The notes under the pieces: model-generated | What the model was told of the DNA's origin: nothing | What the model saw: only the letters and a program-made list of their open reading frames with translations | Databases searched by the model: none | Assembly: GCA_025403435.1 (NCBI GenBank) | Contig: CM046350.1 | Coordinates: 3,502,070 to 3,566,069 of the forward strand | DNA from: Artocarpus heterophyllus | Lineage: Eukaryota; Streptophyta; Magnoliopsida; Rosales; Moraceae | DNA: 64,000 nt | Direction of reading: 5' to 3' | Program-made: the position numbers and the translations under genes | Shown: positions 34,231-47,156 of the stretch, in pieces | Layout: every line of letters begins with the position of its first letter | How positions within the stretch are numbered: the first letter of the stretch is position 1

Positions 34231-34726
34231 TCTAAAATAGGATTTGACTACATCTAGTTTTACTATTATGCCCTGTCGATGTCACCAGCACTTCGATTCT
34301 ATCTTTGTGGCTCAAAAGTAGACACTATCAATAGTGTGCTACAACTAGACACCACCACACTTTCTCCCAAATTAAAAATAGGTTTAATAAGATTTGGACT
34401 GCTCCTTTTAATAAGTTAATCTTTTAGGATCTAAAGACCCGACTCAGATTTCAAATCTAGTTAGAATGAGTTTAAAGTGACCTGGGCTAATCCCAAAGCA
34501 AACCTTTTTTTTTTTTTTTTTACTGATAAAAGAAACTTTGTAGATTTATTCTTTTTTTAAAAAGGCTGCAAAGATTAAAATGCTTTCTCACGACGTGGGC
34601 CAGGACCACTAATAACCCTATCTTCTTGGCATTGGATCCATATTCTTCTTCCATGCGATCAGTCGTTATCGATCAAATATTGAGCCCATATGGTTTAAAT
34701 TATAAGTTTAAAATAACGTTTGAAAC
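34231..34726. other. AT-rich gap
   Basis: Nothing recognised apart from homopolymer runs. Confidence 0.4.
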
Positions 34727-35109
34727 CACTACAAAAAAAAAACTACATTTAACAGTATATTATTTACAATATATAATTTTTAAATGACGTTGTAAATGTC
34801 ATTGAAAAGTACATACAACGTCATTTGTAACAAATATATCGTTAATAACATTTGAAACAATAATTAACATCTATATAGATGTCGTATTAAAGGTCTTCTT
34901 TTAACGACAATAGTTTAGTGTCGTTAAATTATTTAACGACAAGTAGAAGATGTCGTCAAAGCCTTGGGGATTCTACAACATCCTTTATAGACGACATTGG
35001 TCAATATGTCGTCTATAAGGGGTGTCGTGGAATCTCCAAGACTTTGACGACATCTCCTACTTGTCGTTAAATAATTTAATGACACTAAATTATTATCTTT
35101 AAAAAGAGA

Positions 35110-35114
35110 CCTTT
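35110..35114. repeat. target site duplication (CCTTT), left copy
   Basis: CCTTT before the LTR start TGTAACACCC; the exact partner is at 45830-45834. Confidence 0.95.
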
Positions 35115-38035
35115 TGTAACACCCGCCTATTTTATGTAACGGACCACGTTAAGTTAGCAACGCTATTAAGGAATGTATTTAATAAATAACGTTATATGAT
35201 ATGATATGTGATGTGCATGTTACTAACTTTTTATGTCAAGATTTGTGACAGGTGACGACCGCATGGAATCGTTGTGCTCTAGTGTTCATGAGAAATTATA
35301 AATATATGATTATTTAATTTATGATGCAATGATGTGTGAATGTTTTATGTTATGGCATTTAATGACAGATCGGCAGGCCGAAGAAGGAAAATCGGCAGGC
35401 CGAAGAGGGAAAATCGGCAGGCCGAAGAGGGAAAATCGGCAGGCCGAACAAAGTTGACAAACAGTCAGCAGAAATCTCTCCAGAGTTATGACTGAGTTAA
35501 TTACGTTAATTGGGTGAATTAATGTGATTAATTGGCATAATAATGGAATGTTTTTATCAGTTAAGGAAATTAAAGGATTAGATTTGTATTATATTAAGAG
35601 GTTTCCTATTTTTAGAAGGTAAGTTAAGGTAAGATTGATGATGTTTGACCTTCCTTTTCTATTCTTCTCCTTTTCCCACGCCAATCACCTTCTTCATAGT
35701 CAGAATATTTCTGACTTAATGAAGAGTAATGACTCTTTATTATACACATTACGTTAAAAATTTTTATTACGCTCTTTCCTCAAATAATTTGTCTCGATTC
35801 TGAGACGTTCCTTCATTATTTCTCTTCCTCCTCTCACGCCCCAAGTCACGCCCCCTACAGTCAGAATTTTTCTGACTTAATGAAGGGAATTGAATTCCCA
35901 TCAATGGTTTTTATTGCGTTAAAATTTTAACGTTTCCTTTTTCATTATTTTCTCTCCTTCACACGTTTTGCTTCTCAAAAATTTCTGAGACATTCTTTCA
36001 CTTCTCTTCCTCTTCCCTTCCTCACAAAATTTCTTTTTCTCTTCCACGAAAATTTTCTGATTAAAAAAAAAAAGAGAGAGAAGTCTTGTTTCGTTGATCG
36101 AATTCAAGAATTTCGAGAAGAAACTTCAAGGTATGAATTCAGTTTTTTTTGGTAAATGTAAAAAGATGTTCTCCTCTTCAAATTTTGTCTACAATGTCTT
36201 CTTTAGGTATTGTATTTTGTTATGTGTGATGTCTCCTCACGTTTTATGTCATTTTAATGTTTTATGAAAAATGAATATTTCTGTCTTCTACCCCTCACAG
36301 TAAAATGATACTGTTTAATTTTGAAGGTATGAAAAATGTAATGATTATTCTATAGGTAAAGAATGATGTTTTCGTGAAAAGTTGTTAATTATGCTTATGT
36401 ATGAGTATGTAAGATGAATGTATTTTATGATTATGAAATGTTTTAATAAACGTTATTTTTTGGATTGTTTGATCATAAAATGTTATGTATGTTTAAAAGA
36501 TTTTATGATAATAAAAATAATATTTAAAATATGAGATGAGTGTATGGATATTTTATGATAAGTATTGATTTTTTTTTTTATTGCACCTTAAAATGGATAT
36601 ATGGCATGGACACTTAAGGAAGCAAGCACAACGAGACCGCGGTGTCGTCACCAAGTGCAATATTAAGGTTAAGTAAGCTATCGATCAAGTAAGTACATTC
36701 TCACCTGCAACATGACACGTTTTACAAGGATTTAATGATATGTTTACAAGGATTTTCATGATGATTTTTCTTAAAGGATTTCTTATAAAAAGTTTTTCAT
36801 GATTCAAAGTTACGCATGTATGATGATTATGGTATGTTTCAAAGTATGAACATTATGTATTTATGTATCACCTAATAAGTGTTGCACACCCAATGTTATG
36901 AAATGATATATTATGATGTCATGTATGGTTAGGGATTAGCTACCCTTCTCCTCTCATGACGGCGCGCCAATGATGATGTTTATGGTGCAACACTTGGGCC
37001 CTTAAGAATAATAATAAAAAATATATAGATATATAAATTTTAAAATGGTCAATATTATGAAAGATATGTTTCCATGAAATTGTGCTTAAGGCACTTTTAT
37101 GATGATGATGATGATGATGATGTTTATGAAATGTTTTAAATTGTGAGAATTTTATGTACTTACTAAGCATTAGCTTATTCATGTTTTATATGTCATGTTG
37201 CAGATAAGGGTAAGAGAGTCTTGGAATAGGTGGAGGACATGGAACGGCGTGTGAGCAACATGAACGATGAATTGTAACCGGAAGCACGCCAAGAAGAAAT
37301 GAATTTATGATTCAATAAAATTATATATTTTGAACATATTTTATGTTGGGTTTTTAAGAACACTTATATTATGGTTTTATAAGTTATTTTATCATTTTTT
37401 TTATGAATATGAACTTTCGCTATATTTTACGTAAAGTTAGAACGTTTTAAAATTTTTACCAAAGTAGATTTGGTCTCGGACGGCCTGCCGAACTCCGTGT
37501 CCGGCCTGCCGAAGACCAGAAGATCGGCCGACCGATCCATTTTTTTCGGCCTGCCGAACCTGGATGAATTTTTGGTCCGAATTACAAAGCTTCTGCCGGC
37601 CTGCCGGTGGAAGACGCTCCGGCTTGCCGATGTTGTTCGGCTTGCCGAAGTCCCAAGTTCGGCCTGCCGAACTGTGGGAATAAGAGGAATTCAAAGATAT
37701 GTTGATCAAAGTGATTTAATGTGAGATTTTAATAAATCTTGATTTTACTATTTGATTATCAATTATTATTAAATAAGTTCTTGAATAAATTAAGTATAAA
37801 CGAATAAATTATGTTATGAAATAACATTAAACTATGTTTTTCGAAACAATGTAAGTTTAAAAAAAAAAAAAAAAAAAAAAAAATTTATATGAATGGATCC
37901 TGGTAATGTAAGTTTAAGTACTTTTAAAATCTATAGTACGATTGAGTTGATATTATCTATGTGTTTAATTATTTAAGCATGTATGAATATAAGTATGTAA
38001 CGATATCTGTGACGTCCGAATTAAGGGGCGTTACA
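35115..38035 (+). repeat. 5' LTR of the gypsy element
   Basis: TGTAACACCC...GGGGCGTTACA. It contains four tandem copies of a TCGGCAGGCCGAAGAGGGAA unit at 35370-35449, an imperfect duplication around GTCAGAATATTTCTGAC (about 35695 and 35856), an ATG microsatellite near 37100, and at 37476-37672 eight variants of CGGCCTGCCGAA, the reverse complement of the first motif. Confidence 0.95.
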
Positions 38036-38039
38036 GGCT

Positions 38040-38051
38040 TTGGTATCAGAG
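38040..38051 (+). other. primer binding site, initiator tRNA-Met type
   Basis: TGGTATCAGAGC, four bases after the 5' LTR. Confidence 0.9.
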
Positions 38052-38243
38052 CGAATCTTTCGATTACAATTCATATCGCCACACGTCAATCCAAGTCCTC
38101 CAAGTAAGTTTGTTAGATGTACTGATGCAAGTATGATAATAAGATTAAGGTTTGAATGTTTAATGATTAAAGACATAGTAATGAAAACCTGTCTCATAAA
38201 TAGAAGATGAATTTTAAGTCCTTATTATTTTAGGAAATTTACG

Positions 38244-41200
38244 ATGGACGGCTATAGAAGAATGCAGACCCGCACCCAGTCTAATGAGAGACTTATGACA
38301 ATGATCGCTGAACTACAAAGGCAGTTGGAGGATCAACGACGGGAAATAGCTGCATTAAGGGCCAATAGCCAGAATGGTGAACAACCAGGCAATGATGTGC
38401 CTCCTCCTCCTCCGCAGCCACAAGTACAAGTAAATGAAGTCCCAGCTCCTGCTGCTGAACCAAGAGCAGCCTATCAAGAACCTCTTTTGGTCAGATGGAA
38501 GAGAGTTAAGCCAGCTGACTTTGAGGGTTCTAAGGACCCGCTAGTCGCTCAAGGATGGTTAAAGACAATTGAGGCTACCTTACGACTCATGGATTTCACG
38601 GATAATGAAAAGGTCCTCTGTGCCTCGTACTGCCTTACTATGGAGGCCAGGATATGGTGGGATGGCATCGAACAGAGCAGAAGTGTTGAAGAAATGTCAT
38701 GGGCTGACTTTGTTCACGAGTTCAACATGAAGTTCTTCCACATGAATGTTACGAGGAAACATTATGAGGAGTTCGAAAGCTTACGTCAGGGGGATATGAC
38801 AGTCACTGATGTGGTGACAAAGTTTGATCAACTTGCTCGTCTGTGTCCAGGGATGGTTATGAATGAAGATGAAAGGGTCAGAAGGTTGATAAGAGCCCTT
38901 AGACCAGACATTGCTGCAATTGTTGATGGGGCAAGTCCGCCAAGGACCCAAGAGCAGGTTGTTATGAGGGCCCAACGTGCTGAGTTCCATTTGTCAAAGT
39001 TAAGAAGGAATCAGCCTCAGCCCAACCAGCAAGCCAACAATGCTAATAGCCAGAACCGTCCTTCCCACAGGAACAACAACAACAGCAACAACAACAGTCA
39101 AAACTGGAGAAACAATAAGAGGAAGGGCAATCCTCAACAACAGCAGGGCCAAGACAACAAAAGGCACAATGATGGTCAGCGCAACAACAATGACAGGCGA
39201 TTCCAACCATGTGCCAAATGTGGAAAGAAGCATCCGGGGGAATGTCGACTGGGAACGAACCAATGTTTCATATGTGGGCGTGAAGATCATTTCGTAAAGA
39301 ATTGCCCCAAATTGATAAATGCCAATGCCCCACAGAGACCTACTCCTCAGGCCCAGCTGCATCAGATGCAAGCCTCCCTTGATGGGCCACTAATCAGTCA
39401 AGGGAGACTTGAAGCCCCACCAACGAATGCCCGAATCTATACCATGACAAAGGAACAAGTGGCTGCAGAAACCTCCAACGTGGTCACAGGTCAGATAACA
39501 AGCTTATGTAATGATGTTTATGTTCTTTTTGATACGGGTGCCACGCATTCTTTTGTGTCTATGTCACATGCTAGGAAGTTAGGGGTTCGTTTAGAGCCAA
39601 TGAGACAGGGATTCACTACGACACTACCCTCCGGGGAAGTGATATTATCCACGCATTGTTTGCGTGCAGTACCCCTATGGATTTCTGATAGGGAACTTTT
39701 TGTCGACCTCATTGTGATCGATATGCATGACTATGACATGATTCTTGGGATGGATTTCCTAAGCAAGTATAATGCCGCGATCGAATGCCGGAAACGAAAG
39801 GTGATCTTCCATCCTGAAGGTAATCAGAAATTTGTTTATGTCGGCGAGACCAGGAAGAAACCCCACATGTTTTTATCGGCAATGAAAGCAAGGAAGCTGT
39901 TAGCAAGTGGCTGTATGGGCTATCTGGCAAATGTTGTAGACAAAAGCCAAGAAGGAAAGATAAGAATTAAAGATGTGCATGTTGTTCATAAATATGAAGA
40001 TGTGTTTCCTGATGATCTAAAGAGTCTACCGCCAGAAAGAGAAGTTGAATTCGAGATTGAGCTCGCTCCAGGCACCGAACCAATCTCTAAAGCTCCTTAC
40101 AGAATGGCCCCAGCAGAATTAAAGGAGCTTCACACGCAATTAAAGGAGCTGCTTGACAAAGGATTTATCAGGCCAAGTCACTCACCGTGGGGTGCACCAG
40201 TCTTATTTGTGAAAAAGAAGGATGGCACTATGAGACTCTGCATCGACTACAGAGAACTGAACAAGGTGACAATCAAGAACAAGTATCCGTTGCCTCGAAT
40301 AGATGATTTGTTTGATCAGCTCAAGGGTGCATCGGTGTTCTCAAAAATTGATCTACGATCAGGATATCACCAGTTGAAGATTAAAGAAGGAGATATCCCC
40401 AAGACTGCGTTCAGGTCGAGGTATGGTCACCATGAATTTGTGGTTATGCCTTTCGGTTTGACGAATGCACCTGCTGCCTTTATGGATTTAATGAACAGGG
40501 TATTCAAGGATTTTCTCGATAAATTTGTTGTTGTATTTATCGACGATATTCTTGTCTACTCGAAGAGTCAGGAAGAGCATGAGGAGCACTTAAGGATCGT
40601 GCTGGAGACCTTGAGAAGACACCAGCTTTATGCTAAGTTCTCTAAATGCGAGTTTTGGCTTGATAAAGTGTCATTCCTAGGGCATGTCATTTCAAAGGAT
40701 GGGATAATGGTAGACCCTACTAAAGTAGAAGCTGTACTCAATTGGAAGCAACCGATGAATGCAAGTGAAATAAGGAGCTTCTTGGGTCTAGCAGGTTACT
40801 ATCGGAGATTTGTAGAAGATTTCTCCAAGATAGCAGCTCCACTCACGAACCTAACTCGCAAAGGAAGGAAGTATGAATGGACGGATGCATGTGAAAAGAG
40901 TTTTCAAGAGTTGAAGAAAAGATTAACGACGGCTCCAGTGTTGGCAATTCCTGAGGGAAATGATGGGTTCGTAATCTATAGTGATGCATCCAAGATGGGC
41001 CTAGGAGCTGTATTGATGCAAAATGAAAAGGTGATTGCTTATGCTTCAAGGCAACTAAAGGATTATGAAAAGAACTATCCTACTCATGACCTAGAGTTAG
41101 CAGCAGTCGTCTTTGCATTAAAGATATGGAGACACTATTTATATGGGGTCCAATGCAAGATATTCACTGATCATCAAAGTCTGAAGTATTTCTTCACGCA

Positions 41201-42875
41201 AAAAGACCTGAACATGAGACAACGAAGATGGCTAGAGTTGGTGAAGGATTATGACTGTGAAATCCTTTATCATCCTGGTAAAGCAAACCGAGTAGCTGAT
41301 GCTTTAAGTAGGAAGTCAGTTGCCACATTGATGTCTATGCAAGCAATGTCTCCACCTTTAAGGAAGGAAATTTTAGACTTCGGTTTAGAACTTATAGCAG
41401 GTCAACTATCAGCACTCTCTCTTGCTCCGACAATGTATGATGAAATTCGGAGTAAGCAAGATGACGACGTGAGCCTTGTAAGGATTAAGCATGAAATAAA
41501 AGAGGGAAAATGTCAAGAGTTTCGTACTGCTGATGACGAAACTCTGTACCTTAAGGATCGTTTATGTGTTCCCAATGTTGATAATTTAAGGGAGAGAATC
41601 TTGGCAGAAATTCATGACACTCCTTACTCTATTCATCCAGGTGCAACGAAGATGTATAATGATCTAAAGGGTAATTTTTGGTGGTTTGGAATGAAACGTG
41701 ATGTTGCAAAGTATGTGAAGAAATGTATGACATGTCAGCAAGTAAAAGCTGAACACCAGAAACCTGGTGGTGAACTACAGTCTATTCAAATACCGGAATG
41801 GAAGTGGGAGGAAATAGCAATGGATTTCATTACCGGCTTACCCAGAACTACGAACGGCTATGATGCAATTTGGGTAATTGTGGATCGGCTAACGAAGACG
41901 GCGCATTTCATTCCTATCAAGATCACTTATTCCATGGAACGATTAGCGGAACTCTATGTTAAGGAGATTGTACGACTACATGGGATTCCCAAGTCAATTA
42001 TCTCAGATCGTGATGGTAGGTTCACATCTAAATTTTGGAAAAGTGTCCAGAATGCAATGGGAACCAGGCTTCATTTCAGTACAGCTTTTCATCCTCAGAC
42101 TGATGGCCAAACAGAGAGGACGAACTTGATTTTAGAAGATATGCTACGGGCATGTTCTCTCGATTTTAAGACCAGCTGGTGTAAAATGTTACCATTAGCA
42201 GAGTTTGCTTACAACAACAGCTTTCAGGCGACAATTGGAATGGCACCATATGAAGCATTGTATGGACGGAAATGCAGGTCACCTATATGTTGGCACGAAG
42301 CTGGTGAAAAGAAGTTGATGGAAAGTGTTGATGCTGAAAGAACCGACTTTGTAAATGAAACTTCTGAGATGATAAAGTTGATAAGAAGAAGAATAGAGAC
42401 TGCTCAAAGCCGTCAAAAGAGTTATGCTGATAAAAGAAGAAGACCTTTAGAGTTCGCTGTAGGCGAATATGTGTTCTTAAAAGTTGCACCAATGAAAGGG
42501 GTTATGAGGTTTGGGAAGAAAAGCAAGTTAAGCCCAAGATTCATCGGTCCTTATGAAATTGTTAAACAAATAGGCAAAGTAGCTTATCAGCTGAAGTTGC
42601 CATCTGAAATGTCCGCAATACACAATGTATTTCATGTCTCCATGCTAAAGAAGTATGTTCCGGACCCTACGCATGTGATTGAGCCACAAGTGATCGAGAT
42701 ACGAGAAGACCTAAGTTACGAAGAAAAGCCAATGAAGATACTCGATCGAAAAACTAGGACTTTGAGGAATAAAGAAATTCCATTGGTGAAGGTGTTATGG
42801 CGAAATCAGCAAGTTGAAGAAGCTACATGGGAACGTGAAGATGACATGAAAGTTTTGTATCCACATTTGTTCTAA
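38244..42875 (+). CDS. Gag-Pol polyprotein of Ty3/gypsy chromovirus, 1543 aa
   Basis: One intact frame from ATG to stop. Order: coiled-coil-like N-terminus (15-42) and Pro-rich stretch (53-60); Gag core about 80-250; Asn/Gln-rich linker 253-315; Cys motif from C323 and zinc knuckle C341-x2-C344-x4-H349-x4-C354; aspartic protease with D430-T-G; reverse transcriptase about 600-815 with FIDD (Asp767, Asp768); RNase H with Asp914, Glu951 and Asp976; integrase with H1124, H1131, C1161, C1164 and catalytic D1194, D1255, E1291 (35 residues between the last two); chromodomain about 1494-1538. All key residues seen are present, so the protein should be active. Gag and Pol share one frame, as is usual for plant chromoviruses. 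It could supply machinery to related non-autonomous elements such as 2872-11824. Confidence 0.97.
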   Translation: MDGYRRMQTRTQSNERLMTMIAELQRQLEDQRREIAALRANSQNGEQPGNDVPPPPPQPQVQVNEVPAPAAEPRAAYQEPLLVRWKRVKPADFEGSKDPLVAQGWLKTIEATLRLMDFTDNEKVLCASYCLTMEARIWWDGIEQSRSVEEMSWADFVHEFNMKFFHMNVTRKHYEEFESLRQGDMTVTDVVTKFDQLARLCPGMVMNEDERVRRLIRALRPDIAAIVDGASPPRTQEQVVMRAQRAEFHLSKLRRNQPQPNQQANNANSQNRPSHRNNNNSNNNSQNWRNNKRKGNPQQQQGQDNKRHNDGQRNNNDRRFQPCAKCGKKHPGECRLGTNQCFICGREDHFVKNCPKLINANAPQRPTPQAQLHQMQASLDGPLISQGRLEAPPTNARIYTMTKEQVAAETSNVVTGQITSLCNDVYVLFDTGATHSFVSMSHARKLGVRLEPMRQGFTTTLPSGEVILSTHCLRAVPLWISDRELFVDLIVIDMHDYDMILGMDFLSKYNAAIECRKRKVIFHPEGNQKFVYVGETRKKPHMFLSAMKARKLLASGCMGYLANVVDKSQEGKIRIKDVHVVHKYEDVFPDDLKSLPPEREVEFEIELAPGTEPISKAPYRMAPAELKELHTQLKELLDKGFIRPSHSPWGAPVLFVKKKDGTMRLCIDYRELNKVTIKNKYPLPRIDDLFDQLKGASVFSKIDLRSGYHQLKIKEGDIPKTAFRSRYGHHEFVVMPFGLTNAPAAFMDLMNRVFKDFLDKFVVVFIDDILVYSKSQEEHEEHLRIVLETLRRHQLYAKFSKCEFWLDKVSFLGHVISKDGIMVDPTKVEAVLNWKQPMNASEIRSFLGLAGYYRRFVEDFSKIAAPLTNLTRKGRKYEWTDACEKSFQELKKRLTTAPVLAIPEGNDGFVIYSDASKMGLGAVLMQNEKVIAYASRQLKDYEKNYPTHDLELAAVVFALKIWRHYLYGVQCKIFTDHQSLKYFFTQKDLNMRQRRWLELVKDYDCEILYHPGKANRVADALSRKSVATLMSMQAMSPPLRKEILDFGLELIAGQLSALSLAPTMYDEIRSKQDDDVSLVRIKHEIKEGKCQEFRTADDETLYLKDRLCVPNVDNLRERILAEIHDTPYSIHPGATKMYNDLKGNFWWFGMKRDVAKYVKKCMTCQQVKAEHQKPGGELQSIQIPEWKWEEIAMDFITGLPRTTNGYDAIWVIVDRLTKTAHFIPIKITYSMERLAELYVKEIVRLHGIPKSIISDRDGRFTSKFWKSVQNAMGTRLHFSTAFHPQTDGQTERTNLILEDMLRACSLDFKTSWCKMLPLAEFAYNNSFQATIGMAPYEALYGRKCRSPICWHEAGEKKLMESVDAERTDFVNETSEMIKLIRRRIETAQSRQKSYADKRRRPLEFAVGEYVFLKVAPMKGVMRFGKKSKLSPRFIGPYEIVKQIGKVAYQLKLPSEMSAIHNVFHVSMLKKYVPDPTHVIEPQVIEIREDLSYEEKPMKILDRKTRTLRNKEIPLVKVLWRNQQVEEATWEREDDMKVLYPHLF

Positions 42876-42897
42876 GTTTCGAGGACGAAACTTTTAT

Positions 42898-42911
42898 AAG
42901 GTGAGGAGAAT
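42898..42911 (+). other. polypurine tract of the gypsy element
   Basis: AAGGTGAGGAGAAT directly before the 3' LTR. It follows the TTTCGAGGACGAAACTTTTATAA end of pol, which resembles the pre-PPT sequence of the LOG-carrying element. Confidence 0.85.
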
Positions 42912-45829
42912 TGTAACACCCGCCTATTTTATGTAACGGACCACGTTAAGTTAGCAACGCTATTAAGGAATGTATTTAATAAATAACGTTATATGATATG
43001 ATATGTGATGTGCATGTTACTAACTTTTTATGTCAAGATTTGTGACAGGTGACGACCGCATGGAATCGTTGTGCTCTAGTGTTCATGAGAAATTATAAAT
43101 ATATGATTATTTAATTTATGATGCAATGATGTGTGAATGTTTTATGTTATGGCATTTAATGACAGATCGGCAGGCCGAAGAAGGAAAATCGGCAGGCCGA
43201 AGAGGGAAAATCGGCAGGCCGAAGAGGGAAAATCGGCAGGCCGAACAAAGTTGACAAACAGTCAGCAGAAATCTCTCCAGAGTTATGACTGAGTTAATTA
43301 CGTTAATTGGGTAAATTAATGTGATTAATTGGCATAATAATGGAATGTTTTTATCAGTTAAGGAAATTAAAGGATTAGATTTGTATTATATTAAGAGGTT
43401 TCCTATTTTTAGAAGGTAAGTTAAGGTAAGATTGATGATGTTTGACCTTCCTTTTCTATTCTTCTCCTTTTCCCACGCCAATCACCTTCTTCATAGTCAG
43501 AATATTTCTGACTTAATGAAGAGTAATGACTCTTTATTATACACATTACGTTAAAAATTTTTATTACGCTCTTTCCTCAAATAATTTGTCTCGATTCTGA
43601 GACGTTCCTTCATTATTTCTCTTCCTCCTCTCACGCCCCAAGTCACGCCCCCTACAGTCAGAATTTTTCTGACTTAATGAAGGGAATTGAATTCCCATCA
43701 ATGGTTTTTATTGCGTTAAAATTTTAACGTTTCCTTTTTCATTATTTTCTCTCCTTCACACGTTTTGCTTCTCAAAAATTTCTGAGACATTCTTTCACTT
43801 CTCTTCCTCTTCCCTTCCTCACAAAATTTCTTTTTCTCTTCCACGAAAATTTTCTGATTAAAAAAAAAAGAGAGAGAAGTCTTGTTTCGTTGATCGAATT
43901 CAAGAATTTCGAGAAGAAACTTCAAGGTATGAATTCAGTTTTTTTTGGTAAATGTAAAAAGATGTTCTCCTCTTCAAATTTTGTCTACAATGTCTTCTTT
44001 AGGTATTGTATTTTGTTATGTGTGATGTCTCCTCACGTTTTATGTCATTTTAATGTTTTATGAAAAATGAATATTTCTGTCTTCTACCCCTCACAGTAAA
44101 ATGATACTGTTTAATTTTGAAGGTATGAAAAATGTAATGATTATTCTATAGGTAAAGAATGATGTTTTCGTGAAAAGTTGTTAATTATGCTTATGTATGA
44201 GTATGTAAGATGAATGTATTTTATGATTATGAAATGTTTTAATAAACGTTATTTTTTGGATTGTTTGATCATAAAATGTTATGTATGTTTAAAAGATTTT
44301 ATGATAATAAAAATAATATTTAAAATATGAGATGAGTGTATGGATATTTTATGATAAGTATTGATTTTTTTTTTTATTGCACCTTAAAATGGATATATGG
44401 CATGGACACTTAAGGAAGCAAGCACAACGAGACCGCGGTGTCGTCACCAAGTGCAATATTAAGGTTAAGTAAGCTATCGATCAAGTAAGTACATTCTCAC
44501 CTGCAACATGACACGTTTTACAAGGATTTAATGATATGTTTACAAGGATTTTCATGATGATTTTTCTTAAAGGATTTCTTATAAAAAGTTTTTCATGATT
44601 CAAAGTTACGCATGTATGATGATTATGGTATGTTTCAAAGTATGAACATTATGTATTTATGTATCACCTAATAAGTGTTGCACACCCAATGTTATGAAAT
44701 GATATATTATGATGTCATGTATGGTTAGGGATTAGCTACCCTTCTCCTCTCATGACGGCGCGCCAATGATGATGTTTATGGTGCAACACTTGGGCCCTTA
44801 AGAATAATAATAAAAAATATATAGATATATAAATTTTAAAATGGTCAATATTATGAAAGATATGTTTCCATGAAATTGTGCTTAAGGCACTTTTATGATG
44901 ATGATGATGATGATGATGTTTATGAAATGTTTTAAATTGTGAGAATTTTATGTACTTACTAAGCATTAGCTTATTCATGTTTTATATGTCATGTTGCAGA
45001 TAAGGGTAAGAGAGTCTTGGAATAGGTGGAGGACATGGAACGGCGTGTGAGCAACATGAACGATGAATTGTAACCGGAAGCACGCCAAGAAGAAATGAAT
45101 TTATGATTCAATAAAATTATATATTTTGAACATATTTTATGTTGGGTTTTTAAGAACACTTATATTATGGTTTTATAAGTTATTTTATCATTTTTTTTAT
45201 GAATATGAACTTTCGCTATATTTTACGTAAAGTTAGAACGTTTTAAAATTTTTACCAAAGTAGATTTGGTCTCGGACGGCCTGCCGAACTCCGTGTCCGG
45301 CCTGCCGAAGACCAGAAGATCGGCCGACCGATCCATTTTTTTCGGCCTGCCGAACCTGGATGAATTTTTGGTCCGAATTACAAAGCTTCTGCCGGCCTGC
45401 CGGTGGAAGACGCTCCGGCTTGCCGATGTTGTTCGGCTTGCCGAAGTCCCAAGTTCGGCCTGCCGAACTGTGGGAATAAGAGGAATTCAAAGATATGTTG
45501 ATCAAAGTGATTTAATGTGAGATTTTAATAAATCTTGATTTTACTATTTGATTATCAATTATTATTAAATAAGTTCTTGAATAAATTAAGTATAAACGAA
45601 TAAATTATGTTATGAAATAACATTAAACTATGTTTTTCGAAACAATGTAAGTTTAAAAAAAAAAAAAAAAAAAAAAATTTATATGAATGGATCCTGGTAA
45701 TGTAAGTTTAAGTACTTTTAAAATCTATAGTACGATTGAGTTGATATTATCTATGTGTTTAATTATTTAAGCATGTATGAATATAAGTATGTAACGATAT
45801 CTGTGACGTCCGAATTAAGGGGCGTTACA
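42912..45829 (+). repeat. 3' LTR of the gypsy element
   Basis: Partner of 35115-38035; internal motif clusters at 43167-43246 and 45272-45468. The CCTTT duplication follows at 45830-45834. Confidence 0.95.
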
Positions 45830-47030
45830 CCTTTAATACGACATCTATATAGATATCGTTAATTATTGTTTCAAATGCCGTTAATGACATCATTGTTGAA
45901 GATGTTGTTGTATGTACTTTTCAACGACATTCAAAAACTACATGTCGTAAATAATATGTCGTTAAATGTAGTTTTTTTTGTAGTGAATGTAAATGTTAAA
46001 ATATAAAATTAAACATTATATTAAAAAACTAGTATTTAAAAATATCAATTCAACTGTAGTTAAGGAAAGAAACAAAAATGGGAAGGTTTGTTACTTTAAA
46101 AAGTGGTCCGAATTAGTTAAAATCTAGGTCAAGTTTTCAAAATGGGTAGTTTGATTTATTTTAAACCATCTGAATATAGATTCAAACTGTAGGATTATAA
46201 TAACAAATCTTATTATGACCTGTACTAGGATGTTTGAATAGTACGGTTAAGAGTGTAACTTTAAATTGAAAATTGTAATATATAAAGCTTTGTACTGTAA
46301 TTTATTTTTTCTGATTATCGTTACATATAAAAGCTTTATACTATAACAATAAAAAATTTTAATTAAAACTAATTTTATCAAACACTTATATTTTAATTGA
46401 GGAGTGGATAAAAATTGAAAAAGATCTGTTTTTGGAATCCAAATTTAAATATGGATAAATCTTATCATAAGATTTAAAATGATTTAAAAATCTACATACC
46501 AATGCAAAATGGCCACCATGTCCGTGTGAACGTCATATTGTGAACTCTGCATGTCGGGCGTAAAGCTTGGGATAGAATGATGTAAAAGTTATTTAAATAA
46601 TTAGAGGATTCTGCAATGGACTATATGAAAGACCCAAAAAAAAAAAAAATACTAATAAAGCTTTAGTAGCATGTTTTTAAATGGTCAGGCGTTCATCAAA
46701 TTGTTATAGAAAGAATTTAACTTCCTTAAATTAAAAAAAAAATCATAAGTAGTATTACTTTTTAAAATATTAATTTTATCCTTCAGTCTAACAAAAAAAT
46801 TAAACTTAATTTCAAGAAAAAACCTAAAATAAATCATCGGACCAACACAGACAAGACGGCAAATTTTGTGTTGGTAGGAAGAAACATCCAAGAAGGATAA
46901 GAACAAGGAAGCTATTCTTCAACGTGTATGGCATTAACAGTGTTTTGCAGTCTAAAGCAATCAGCTTTTATTTTTTTAATTATTATTTTTTTGATCTGAT
47001 AAAGCAATCAACTTTAGTACTTTTGGTAGG

Positions 47031-47112
47031 AGAATTCGCGGTTACACGAATAATCTTAGATAGGGATATCATAACCGTGCTAAGGAGAATTCGCGGTTAC
47101 ACGAATAATCTT

Positions 47113-47155
<43 letters not shown>
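47031..47155 (+). repeat. tandem duplication plus AT microsatellite
   Basis: GAGAATTCGCGGTTACACGA...ATCTTAGA occurs twice, 55 bp apart, and the second copy runs straight into an (AT)n tract at about 47115-47155. Confidence 0.7.

Positions 47156-47156
<1 letters not shown>

Larger units (their letters stand above)
35115..45829 (+). mobile_element. intact autonomous Ty3/gypsy chromovirus (Tekay/Del-like)
   Basis: 10.7-kb element with LTRs 35115-38035 (2921 bp) and 42912-45829 (2918 bp), PBS, a single uninterrupted gag-pol frame, PPT and a perfect CCTTT duplication. By eye the LTRs differ by one substitution (G at 35515, A at 43312) and two homopolymer lengths, so insertion was very recent and the element may still be able to move. 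Chromodomain at the polyprotein end and long LTRs fit the Tekay/Del clade. Confidence 0.95.
34727..45985. mobile_element. CACTA-type foldback MITE split by the gypsy element
   Basis: The left piece is 34727-35114, starting CACTACAAAAAAAA; the right piece is 45835-45985, ending TTTTTTTTGTAGTG. Joined across the insertion it would be about 540 bp, with long arms that are inverted copies of one another (TAGATGTCGTATTAAAGG, TTAATTATTGTTTCAAA and others pair) and a central hairpin at TAGACGACATTGGTCAATATGTCGTCTA (around 35003). Flanking trinucleotides are AAC and AAT, so the 3-bp duplication is imperfect. Confidence 0.8.

Noticed and set aside
35370..35449. CRISPR-like array of 22-bp repeats
   Set aside because: Only four near-tandem units without unique spacers, inside a plant LTR.
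36940..37182. His-rich minus-strand ORF in the gypsy LTR (also 44736-44978)
   Set aside because: The His run is the reverse reading of an ATG microsatellite.
38781..42492. Several minus-strand and alternate-frame ORFs across the gypsy polyprotein
   Set aside because: Shadow frames of the intact 1543-aa coding sequence.
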